The notes under the pieces are model-generated. The model was given only the letters and a program-made list of their open reading frames with translations, did not search any database and was not told the origin of the DNA. A program made the position numbers and the translations under genes. 64,000 bases of DNA from CAKZML01 sp963823435 (GTDB taxonomy: Bacteria > Pseudomonadota > Gammaproteobacteria > Steroidobacterales > BM003): contig CAWGLN010000002.1 in assembly GCA_963823435.1 (NCBI GenBank), forward strand, positions 363,078 to 427,077, given 5' to 3'. Within the stretch, counting starts at the first letter, position 1. Each line of letters starts with the position of its first letter. This document shows, one piece after another, positions 55,953 through 64,000 of this stretch.

Positions 55953-57435
55953 ATGACTGAAATTCGTAAAGCAGTTTGGTATTCGATTCTAAATCGATAC
56001 TCACTCGTAGTCGTCGGGCTTGTTTCGGTCGCTATCTTGGCGCGCCTACTAACGCCAGAAGAAATTGGCGTTTTCGCAGTTGCAACCTCAATTGCGTTTA
56101 TCGCTTCGTCAATGCGCTCCCTGGGTATTGGCGAGTATTTGATCAGGGAACAGGAAATTGACCAACGAAAGGTTCAGTCAGTGATCGGGGTCATGATCGT
56201 CATTTCCTGGAGTCTAGGCTTGATCTTGGTTCTGAGCGCACCCTGGATTGCCGATTACTACAAAGTCGACGACCTACGAGGCATACTGTGGATAATGTCT
56301 ATACCGTTTTTCCTGGCGCCCTACACGAGCATACCCTACTCGCTGCTAGCCCGGGAAATGCGGTTTGATTCTATCCTTCGGATTGATATCGCCGGGGCGG
56401 TTACTAATACCGCGGTTTCAATCGGCCTGGTGTTGATGGGCTTCAGCTACTATGGACTCGCCTATGGTGCCTGCTGGGTGCTGTAGCGGAATTCCTGATA
56501 GTAACTAAATTCAGGCCGACCCATATGACCTGGGTTCCTGCCTTTAGGGGTTTTGGTCTGATCTTTGGGGTCGGCATTCTGATCAGCTTAGGGCGCACAC
56601 TTGCAATGGTCTCGCAGCACAGCGGGGATTTGATTTTAGGCCGTATGGCCCAAATGAGTACCGTTGGTTTTTACTCGCGGGGATTGGGTCTGATTACGTT
56701 TATTCAGAATCTCCTCGTCAATTCAGTAGGGCCAACTGTCCTGCCGCATCTATCCCAAGTCAATCGATCTGGAGGCAGCGTAGCTGCCGCCTATTCGAAT
56801 GCGATTGCACTGGTAGGCGCCTTTACCTTTCCGGTATTTGCCGTGGTAAACCTGGCAGCGGGTCCGATGATAAACGCGCTATTTGGCGACCAATGGGACG
56901 AAGTCCGTCAACATCGCATCGATTCTAGCTATCTGGGCAATGCTGCAATCCATTCACTGTTTCAGTAATCCCGCGTTGTTGGCGATTGGCAAGGAACGCA
57001 TAATCTTGTTCAAAGAGATGGCTTCAATGTCGGTTAAGATCGCATTGATTATCACAGCAGTTCCTTATGGCCTCGAATGGGTAGCACGGGGCTTTGTTGT
57101 ATCCGGGATATTCGACCTTATTATGATCACGCTGCTATTGAAAGCGACTCACGGAATTTCCGTTATTCAACTGCTCAGAACCTACTTTCCAAATGTTCTC
57201 GTAGCTACAGCCTGCTGGATCAGTCTCGAAGGGTATGTCACTGTACATAGATTTTAGTTTGATGAACGCATGGCTAGCCCTACTCATCATTGCCGGCAGT
57301 ATGACGGTGGTCTGGTTGTTGGCATTGCGTCTCACTCGGAATATAGCGTGGCCCCTATATTCGCGAGTATCGCGCTCTTTTCCGTCCGAAAAATGCGCTC
57401 CCCGGAATAGTTTCGTCTACATCAGAGCTGGATAA
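55953..57435 (+). CDS. Wzx-like polysaccharide flippase (frameshifted)
   Basis: About 490 residues over four frames, breaks near 56484, 56900 and 57230. MATE/MOP-type membrane protein with repeated pairs of helices: ILNRYSLVVVGLVSVAILARLLTPEEIGVFAVATS, LGIGEYLIRE, YTSIPYSLLAREMRF, then GFYSRGLGLITFIQNLLVNSVGPTVLPHLS and a late helical run. The start signature (RLLTPEEIGVFAVA) is typical of O-antigen/teichoic-acid flippases. The end is uncertain (57410 or 57435). Confidence 0.8.
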
Positions 57436-57716
57436 AGCCCTTGGGGGAGCATACCGCAAAAACCTGCCTTCCACTTTTCCCTGGCAAGCTAGCGACTGGC
57501 TTTTTCTATACCGATTAGCAAAGACTCATTAAAAAATGGCGAGCAAGCAATCACGATGTGCCGCAAGATTCGAAGGATAGGATGAAAATTCCTATCGCAT
57601 AAACTGGGTATTAGATATTCCGTTAGTTACCGGAATTCATGCTTAGGAACTGGATCAGCAATTAAAACCAAATTCACCGCTTTGTATTAGAATTGTTTTC
57701 TACTCGGGAGCTGTTT
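57436..57716. other. Island right-end spacer
   Basis: 281 bp, AT-rich, no gene recognised on either strand. It ends where the full alcohol dehydrogenase gene begins. Confidence 0.4.
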
Positions 57717-58716
57717 TTACCGCCGGCCCGTTCCCGGCACCAGCACCGCGGCGCCGCTGAACCGGCCGTGGCGCAGGTCATCCAGGGCCTGGTTGGCCTG
57801 CTCCAGCGGGTAGGCAATCGGGCGCGTGGTCACCGGAATACGTGGCGCCAGCGACAGGAACTCCACAGCATCTGCCCGGGTAAGATTCGCCACCGAGCGC
57901 AGGACCCGCTCATCCCAGAGTACGGAGTAAGGGAAAGCGGGGATGTCACTCATGTGGATGCCGCCACAGACCACCGTGCCGCCCCTGGCAGTCGCGCCCA
58001 GGGCCGCAGGAACCAGGGCACCCACGGGGGCGAAAATAAGCGCCGCATCCAGGGCAGTTGGTGGCGGGCCTGCCGAAGAACCGGCCCAGACCGCCCCCAG
58101 TTCCTTCGCGAAAGCCTGTGCGCCTGTGTCACCCTCGCGGGTGAAGGCGTAGACCTCCCTCCCTTCATACCGCGCCACCTGGGTCACGATATGGGCAGCG
58201 GCGCCGAATCCGTAAATACCCAGTTTGCGGGCCTCTCCCGCCATTTTCAGCGCGCGGTAGCCAATCAGGCCGGCGCACAACAGGGGTGCGGCATCGAGGT
58301 CGGAATACTTCGCATCGATGGCAAAACAGATAACGCTGATCGGCCACCGTTAGCTCGGCGTACCCTCCGTCGATTTGATAACCGGTGAAGCGCGCCTGGC
58401 CACACAGGTTTTCCCGGCCGGTCTGACAGTACTCGCACTCACCACAGGTCCAGCCCAGCCAGGGCACGCCCACGCGATCGCCAATACTGAATCGATCGAC
58501 TGCAGCACCTTTTCCGATGACCTCGCCGACGATCTCGTGACCGGGGATCACGGACGGCTTCGGATGGGGTAATTCGCCGTCGACCAGGTGCAGATCCGTG
58601 CGACAGACGCCACAGGCATGGACACGTATCAGGACCTGCTGATCTGTCGGTTGCGGATCCGGCACCTCGGACCAGACCAGGGGCAATCCGGGTCGCTGGA
58701 AAAGCATGGCGTGCAT
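57717..58716 (-). CDS. Zinc-dependent alcohol dehydrogenase (one frame break)
   Basis: About 330 residues from ATG 58716, preceded by GGAAG. Medium-chain dehydrogenase: catalytic zinc in HACGVCRTDLHLVDGE and PGHEIVGEVI, structural zinc in WTCGECEYCQTGRENLC, Rossmann glycine motif LGIYGFGAAAHIV. The frame break near 58312 (TTTTG run) is repaired by removing one T, giving FAIDAKYSDLDAAPLLCAGLIG. The 3' part has a second, partial copy at 51698-52111 on the far side of the polysaccharide island; the end here (VPGTGRR) differs from that copy (VPGMS). Confidence 0.9.
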
Positions 58717-58737
58717 AGACTTCCTACCTTGTCCCAC

Positions 58738-58952
58738 CGCGGTAGAAGACGCAAGCGAATGTCAGGTCGCAGGGGTGGTGACCGCCCGTATTTCTCTGCC
58801 GGCAGACGTGTGTGTCGCCGTCAGCTTTCGCGGGCTCGGTTCGAACCACCGACCTCCTGGCCACCCGAACTGGCACCCAGGTCCGAAGCCCCCGGGACCC
58901 GACCCTGCCTCCTCCACCACAAGATTTTCTGGCGAGGACCGCGTCCAAAGAC
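58738..58952. other. GC-rich spacer
   Basis: About 215 bp without a coding assignment. Contains GGTTCGAACCACCGACCTCC near 58839, which resembles a tRNA T-arm in antisense but does not fold into a tRNA. Confidence 0.4.
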
Positions 58953-59725
58953 TCAGTTGCCCTGGCGCTCAAGCTCCAGCAGTTTCTGGACCACTTGCTC
59001 CGCCAGTGTCTCCGGCGCCACGGCCCGCCCCGTCCAGCACCAACTCCGGATTCTCCGGCGGCTGGTACTCGGAACCTATGCCGGTGAAGTTCGGCAATTC
59101 CCCCGCGCGGGCCTTCTTGTACAAGCCCTTGGGGTCGCGTTGCTCGCATACCTCCAGGGGGGTGTTTACGTACACTTCCAGGAATTCTCCCTCGTCCATC
59201 AGTTCCCTGGCCATACGTCGTTCACTGCGGAACGGGGAAATAAAAGACACCAGCACGATCAGACCGGCATCCAGGAACAATTTGGACACCTCACCCACCC
59301 GCCGGATATTTTCCACCCGGTCGGTATCGGTGAAACCCAGGTCCTTGTTCAGGCCGTGGCGAACATTGTCACCATCCAGCAGGTAGGTGTGCTTGCCCAT
59401 GGACAGCAGCCTTTTCTCCACCAGGTTGGCGACTGTGGACTTGCCCGATCCCGACAAACCGGTGAACCACAGCACCCGCGGTACCTGCCCCATGTGCGCG
59501 GCGCGGATGCGCTTGTCCACATCCAGCGCCTGCCAGTGAATATTGGTGGCCCGGCGCAGGGCAAATTCAATCATGCCCGCCGCCACCGTGGCGTGGCTGA
59601 ACCGGTCCACCAGGATGAATCCACCCGTGGCGCGGTTATCCCGATAGGGATCGAAGGACACCGGCTTGCTCAGTGATACATTGCAAACGCCCACCTCGTT
59701 CAGCTCCAGGGTCTTGCCCGGTTCG
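58953..59725 (-). pseudogene. cysC: CysN C-terminus plus CysC adenylylsulfate kinase, 5'-truncated
   Basis: Sequence of a CysNC fusion lacking the sulfate adenylyltransferase GTPase part. It begins mid-domain at TLELNEVGVCNVSLSKPVSFDPYRDNRATGGFILVDR (CysN end), then APS kinase: P-loop FTGLSGSGKSTVANLVEKRLL, LLDGDNVRHGLNKDLGF, SFISPFRSERRMARELM. The frame breaks in a G-run near 59028; removing one G restores the C-terminus AVAPETLAEQVVQKLL to TGA at 58953. The kinase itself looks intact, but it is fused in frame upstream to deacylase sequence and has no start of its own. Confidence 0.85.
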
Positions 59726-60075
59726 TACCAGCCGCCCTCGGCATCCAGCAGGTCGAGCGGCGGCACCGGCCGCATGCCTTTGGGTGCCGGCGCCAGCGAG
59801 ATGCCGCAGTTGCCCGCCACCACGGTGGTCACGCCCTGGCTCGCCTTCGGCGCCATGTCGGGCGCCGACAGCAGCAGCCGGTCGTCGTGCGTGTGCGCGT
59901 CGATGAAGCCGGGGGCGACGATTTTCCCCGTGGCGTCGATCTCGGCGTCGGCGCGAGCCGCCTCGAGCTTGCCGATCGCCGCGATGCGGCCGTCGCTGAT
60001 CGCGAGGTCGGCCGCGTAGCGCGGCGCGCGCGTGCCGTCGATGACGGTGCCGCCGCGAATCAGGAGGTCGTAGCA
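59725..60075 (-). pseudogene. N-acyl-D-amino-acid deacylase (D-aminoacylase) fragment
   Basis: Only ~115 residues of the N-terminal part of a metal-dependent deacylase: YDLLIRGGTVIDGTRAPRY, then GKIVAPGFIDAHTHDD (metal-binding HxH) and KASQGVTTVVAGNCGIS. Much more GC-rich than the flanks. It is joined at the left to the CysN piece and at the right to sulfatase, with no start or stop of its own. One internal frame change. Confidence 0.8.
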
Positions 60076-60805
60076 TCCACCAGAGAAAGAACGGCTTGTC
60101 GGCCTTCTTCGCGCCGGCCATGAAACGCAGCGCTTCCCTCGTGATCTCCTCGTCCACGGTCTCCATGCGCTTCTTGGTCAGCGGCCCGGCGCTCTCGATC
60201 CTCTGGGTGCCGTCCGGATTCGCCCAGGAATGGATCACACCGCGGGTCGCGTATCGTTTCCTCAGCTCAGGGTCCTTGAAATAGTCTGGATGTTCAGGCT
60301 CATCCTCAGCGTTGAGGTGGTAGAGAGAGCCGTAGAATTCGTCGAAGCCATGCACGGTAGGCAGATGCTCGTCACGATCACCGAGATGGTTCTTGCCAAA
60401 TTGGCCCGTGACGTAGCCCTGCGCTTTCAGCAGCTCCGCGATGGTCACGTCCCGCGCTGCGAGCCCTTCCTTCGCGCCCGGTAGTCCGACCTTGAGCATA
60501 CCGGTTCGGAATCCGACCTGTCCGGTTATGAAGCTCGCTCGGCCAGCGGTGCAGCTTTGCTGGCCGTACCAATCGGTAAATAGCGCACCTTCTTTTGCGA
60601 TCTGGTCTATGTTGGGCGTCTTGTATCCCATCATGCCCTGATTGTAGGCGCTGACGTTCCAATAACCGATGTCGTCACCCCAGATGACGAGGATATTCGG
60701 CTTCTTCGTATCTGCAGTCTGCGCCGACGCGGGCACGCCCAGCAGGGCAAGTGCCACTAGCAGGGCATGGAGCATCCCGGCAGATCTCATGGATACCGAT
60801 GTCAT
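60075..60805 (-). pseudogene. Arylsulfatase, N-terminal fragment
   Basis: Start at 60805 with signal peptide (MLHALLVALALLGVPASAQTA), then KPNILVIWGDDIGYWNVSAYNQG and the sulfatase signature QQSCTAGRASFITGQ, whose Cys would become formylglycine. The metal Asp pair (GDD) is present. After ~243 residues (ADKPFFLWWM) it switches to deacylase sequence; sulfatases of this type are commonly 500+ residues, so half is missing. Cannot be active. Confidence 0.88.
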
Positions 60806-61025
60806 GTGATTCCTCCTATGTTCATATTGGTAGATGGTTGCTGTGGGCCGGCTAACGATTGATTATAAGGTTTCCAGATGAGTCCGCTATCTGTGCTTTG
60901 CTTCCAGATAATACACCCAACAGATTGTGAGGTCTAGCCCGCGAATTGCCTCATCATAGAAGTACCCGAAACGGAATCGTTGCCTCACGTAAGAAAGTAC
61001 CCGAAATGGGTTAAGAAGAGGCCTC
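60806..61025. other. Spacer with direct repeats next to the transposase
   Basis: About 220 bp, no gene. AGAAAGTACCCGAAATGG and AGAAGTACCCGAAACGG, each preceded by TTGCCTCA-type sequence, form an imperfect direct repeat immediately before the transposase gene; this could be the left end of the insertion sequence. Confidence 0.45.
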
Positions 61026-62000
61026 ATGGAAAGAGGCCGAAGAAAGAAGTTGACGATGGCGGCGCGACGAGTGTTGGTGAAGGCGTTTGGCGGATCCCGA
61101 AGGGTTCGCAAGAAACAGAAAGGAGCCATATTAGATCAGGTGGTGGAGGCCGCCGGGTACGAACGCCACTATGCGGCGAGGTTATTGCGGACTCATGGGA
61201 GACGAGTGGTGGTGGCTCCCGGCGTGATGGTGGAAGGGGATGTGGGGTATCGAATCCGACGCCGCCGGCAGCGGATCTATGGCGAAGAGGTCAAGCGGGT
61301 GCTGATTCGGCTCTGGAAGCTGCTGGACTACTTATGTGGTAAGCGATTGGTGGGTGCCTTAGCGGAGACGATCGAAGCGCTCGAACGGCATGGTGAATTG
61401 AAGTTAAGCGACGAGTTACGCCACAAACTACTCTCGATCAGTGCGGCCACGATCGATCGGCTTTTAGCCTCAGAGAAAAAGAAGCTGAGACTGAAAGGAC
61501 GCTCTTTGACCAAACCGGGCAGCCTGCTTCGTCAACAGATACCGATTCGTACTTTTGCGGACTGGGATGAGGCACGACCTGGTTTTGTGGAGATGGACCT
61601 GGTGGCGCATGAAGGGGGTAACGCCTCGGGAGACTTTGCTTATACGCTGGATCTGACGGATGTGGCGACGGGCGTTACGACAGCGAAGTCGAAGTGGAGC
61701 TGCTCAAGCAACTCTACGAGCAACTGCGACTCTATGTGAACTTCTTCTTGCCTTCGCACAAGCTCAAGGAGAAGACCCGTCAGGGCAGCCGGGTGCAGAA
61801 GCGTTACCACAAGGCGCGCACTCCTTATCGACGAGTGTTGGATTGCGAGCAAGTCGCAGAGCACTACAAGAAGAAGCTACGCACCCAATATCAGAAGCTG
61901 AACCCGGCCGAATTGTATCGCAACATCTTACGGATTGAGGAAGCCCTGCTGCATCAGGGAAAACAAAAGTGGCGGGCCACGGCTGTGGACGGTGGCGTCA
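61026..62000 (+). mobile_element. ISNCY-like transposase with internal deletion
   Basis: N-terminal helix-turn-helix part (VVEAAGYERHYAARLLRTHGRR, ERHGELKLSDELRHKLLSISAATIDRLLA), then the start of an integrase catalytic core: PIRTFADWDEARPGFVEMDLVAHEGGNASGDFAYTLDLTDVATG, with the first catalytic Asp. It then jumps, in a different frame, near 61675 to RYDSEVEVELLKQLYEQLRLYVNFFLPSHKLKEKTRQGSR, a typical C-terminal region of the same family. The middle of the catalytic core, with the remaining acidic residues, is absent. Terminal repeats could not be placed reliably. Confidence 0.75.
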
Positions 62001-62313
62001 GCATGCCATTTCGGTCTGCTGGCCCAGAGGAGGCCTCCTGGATGATTTTCAGGCTGTTTCCCTGGTTCATTGTGCCGGCAGAGGGGCTCAGCATAGAGAA
62101 GGCGCGCGGCGGCCGCGGTGAAAACCGGTCTTCACCGGTAGCTTCTATCGAAAACTGCCACGCAAACGATAGAAAGAATGGTATTCTCCTGCTAAGTAGT
62201 TTCCGCTTATGTGGCAAGATCCTGATTGATGCACTTCGAACAGGATCTGGACCGTGAAAAACTCGGTGGAGGAACTTGAGAGATAGGCTCTGGAGAAAGC
62301 CTCTCGGACACTC

Positions 62314-64000
62314 GTGAAACCGGGATCGGGCACCTTGGCTTTCCTGTTTGGTTTGATCTCTCTTGGGGCACCGTTTCTGTTCGGAGGGGGGATCGATTCC
62401 GCTAGTTGGCTTTCTTCTGATCGTAACGGGTTCGCTTCATGTCTTTTACAGTTTTCGGCGCATCAGCGAGCTGGAACAGCGATCCGAAGCCTCGAGAGGC
62501 AAATTGACGATACTGGCTGGATTGCTGGTCTTCTACGCGCCTGCCATGGTGTCCACCGCTGCTATTGTGTTGGTAGCCCTTTTACTTGCATTTCTTGCGG
62601 CGCAGACTATTGTGTCCGAGATCAGGAACTGGAGGAAAAGTCTGTTCAATAGATCGAGACTGATCGAACCCTTTCTCAGCATCGGACTTGCGGTCACTTT
62701 CCTCCTGGCTCGAGACTTGTCTGCTCGAATTCTGATTGGATTTGCTGCAGCCTATTGGCAGTTTTCGGCCGGTTGGGCGATTTGGTCAGTCCCGAGCAGA
62801 GACCTGTTGGAGGCTTCGGAAGAGAGGCTTTCCCTTTCCAACGATCCGGAACTGAGACGACTGGCCCGGACGATGGCGGAGCAAAGTCGTCGGCGCCCGG
62901 TCGATCGCTCCTGGATCTTCGCCTTCCTCCTGGTTCTATTTGCAATCCATGTGGGTCGAATGCAGACCGACTGGGATCTAGTGGGAATGATCTCGCCGGA
63001 GTCGCCCTCTTGGGTGACGCAGTGATGGCGCTGCTGATTGCCTTTGTGTTCATCATTCCGGCGCGTCTCGCGTTTTTCGTAGATTGAGCCACAGTATCAA
63101 CTCGGGGCTATGGGAATGGACATCCAGCCAGACCGATCGGCAGATGCCGGAACGCATGCTGGCGAAACTGATCGAGTACCTTCTCAAGAGACGAATGCTT
63201 TTTACCATTCGTTTGCGCCAGGCCAGGTATTCGATTTCCGGGACCTTAGAACGAGGATTGCAGACGGGCCTCCCGCTGGTTGCCATCATTGTCGCGACCA
63301 CACCCATCTGGGGAATGAGCTGGTACTTTGACACCGAAAACTGGGCCGCCGGGTCTGGAATTCCTGGGCGGCGCAACGGACAGTCGTCTGGCGGGAAGCG
63401 ATGGTCAAATCGGTGATCGAGAATACGCCGCAGCCGCCCATCGAGCAGCGGTTTCATGTGAATCCTCCCCCGAGTGGCTCCGGAGACGGGGATTTCGCCT
63501 TTCTGGTGATTGGTGATACGGGAGAAGGAGACGCATCGCAGCAAGTTCTGCGCAGCGAGTTGTCCTTGGAAAACCGTGCAGCGGGACGATGTCCGCTTTG
63601 TCGTGACTCTCCTCCGACGTCATTTATCCGACGGTGCGATGCGGGACTATGAAGCAAATTCTGGCTGCCGTTCATGGGGACGGAAAAGCCCGTCTACGCG
63701 ATTCCCGGAAATCATGACTGGTACGATGCATTGGAAGGTTTTGCCGCCACGTTTTTCGAACCCGAAGCCGCCCGGATCGCGATGCGAGCACGGATCGAAG
63801 CGGACAGGAAACTGACAACGACTCGAGATAACCGGATTGAGGCTCTCCTCCAAACGGCAAAGCAGCTTCGCTCGGAATATGAGATTCGGACCGGTTATCA
63901 GGACGCCCCGTTCTTCAGGTTCGAGGCCGGGCAGTTTTGCCTAATCGCTGTGGACACAGGAGTTGCCAAGCGAGTCGACGCCGCTCAGTTCGAATGGTTC
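62314..64000 (+). CDS. Multi-helix metallophosphoesterase, cut by the right edge (frameshifted)
   Basis: Start GTG 62314 (MKPGSGTLAFLFGLISLGAPFLFGGG). The N-terminal ~350 residues have many hydrophobic helices (VGFLLIVTGSLHVFYSF, LIAFVFIIPARLAFFV, VAIIVATTPIWGMSWYF). Then a calcineurin-like phosphoesterase: FAFLVIGDTGEGDASQQVL (GDTGE metal motif), SDVIYPTGAMRDYEANFWLP, PVYAIPGNHDWYDALEGF (GNHD) and FCLIAVDTGV at the edge. Frame breaks in the G6 run near 62388, near 63000, near 63090, 63350 and 63560-63620. Function unknown; family recognised only as membrane-anchored metallophosphoesterase. Confidence 0.7.

Noticed and set aside
58835..58865. tRNA-like T-arm GGTTCGAACC
   Set aside because: No consistent T-stem, anticodon arm or acceptor stem could be formed on either strand; two mismatches in the T-stem alone.

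Overview
The window reads as a chromosome segment of an uncultured gammaproteobacterium. The evidence is gene order: rpsB-tsf, pyrH-frr-uppS-cdsA-rseP-bamA, map-glnD-dapD, yffB-dapE and pstSCAB with phoBR/phoU are all classic gammaproteobacterial neighbourhoods. The genes are GC-rich with a Gram-negative envelope. Species cannot be named. The sulfatase, CysNC and deacylase fragments would fit a marine or host-associated lineage, but that is inference.

Layout. 1-8.5 kb (minus strand): bamA (cut by the left edge), rseP, cdsA, uppS, frr, pyrH, tsf and rpsB. dxr, normally between cdsA and rseP, is missing, and RpsB carries a long Lys/Ala/Pro-rich octapeptide-repeat tail. 8.6-18.5 kb (plus): map, glnD, dapD, then a molybdenum-cofactor operon (moaA, moaC, a MobA-like fusion, moaD, moaE, a TSUP permease, moeA). 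18.5-33 kb: phosphate regulon (pstSCAB; phoB-phoR; a phosphate-type porin with a clear Pho box; phoU), interleaved with yffB-dapE, dsbB, tsaB and a DinG/YoaA helicase. 33-51 kb: a phasin-like protein with a histone-H1-like tail, GTP-PEPCK, an FHA-linked class III cyclase, a methyltransferase, an M28 peptidase, an acetyltransferase, dusA, a small wHTH/nucleotidyltransferase-like pair, a GCS2 ligase with an N-formylglutamate amidohydrolase, a triple-PAS GGDEF-EAL protein and typA. 51.7-58.7 kb: a lower-GC surface-polysaccharide island (two GT2 glycosyltransferases, a polysaccharide pyruvyl transferase, a Wzx-like flippase) flanked by a full and a 3'-partial copy of one alcohol dehydrogenase gene. 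58.9-64 kb: a patchwork of truncated foreign-looking pieces (sulfatase/D-aminoacylase/CysNC chimera, an internally deleted transposase) and a large metallophosphoesterase running off the right edge.

The most striking non-coding feature is a family of about 163-bp imperfect inverted repeats, with ends reading GGGAGCCTC...GAGGCTCCC and a variable central hairpin. Copies lie at 6.1, 13.0, 22.3, 37.4-38.0 (three in tandem), 45.5-46.0 (three in tandem) and 49.3 kb, with a decayed relative at 49.0 kb. Several begin exactly at, or overlap, the stop codon of the upstream gene. A second 50-bp palindrome (GTAGGGTGCA...GCACCCTAC) is nested at the same central position in the longer copies.

Many genes at 3.7, 8.6-16.5 and 52-64 kb are split by frameshifts, while 16.5-51.7 kb is essentially clean. 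Nearly every break I examined is repaired by removing one base, which looks like insertion-type sequencing error rather than gene decay. I annotate these genes as whole CDSs and say where the frame breaks.
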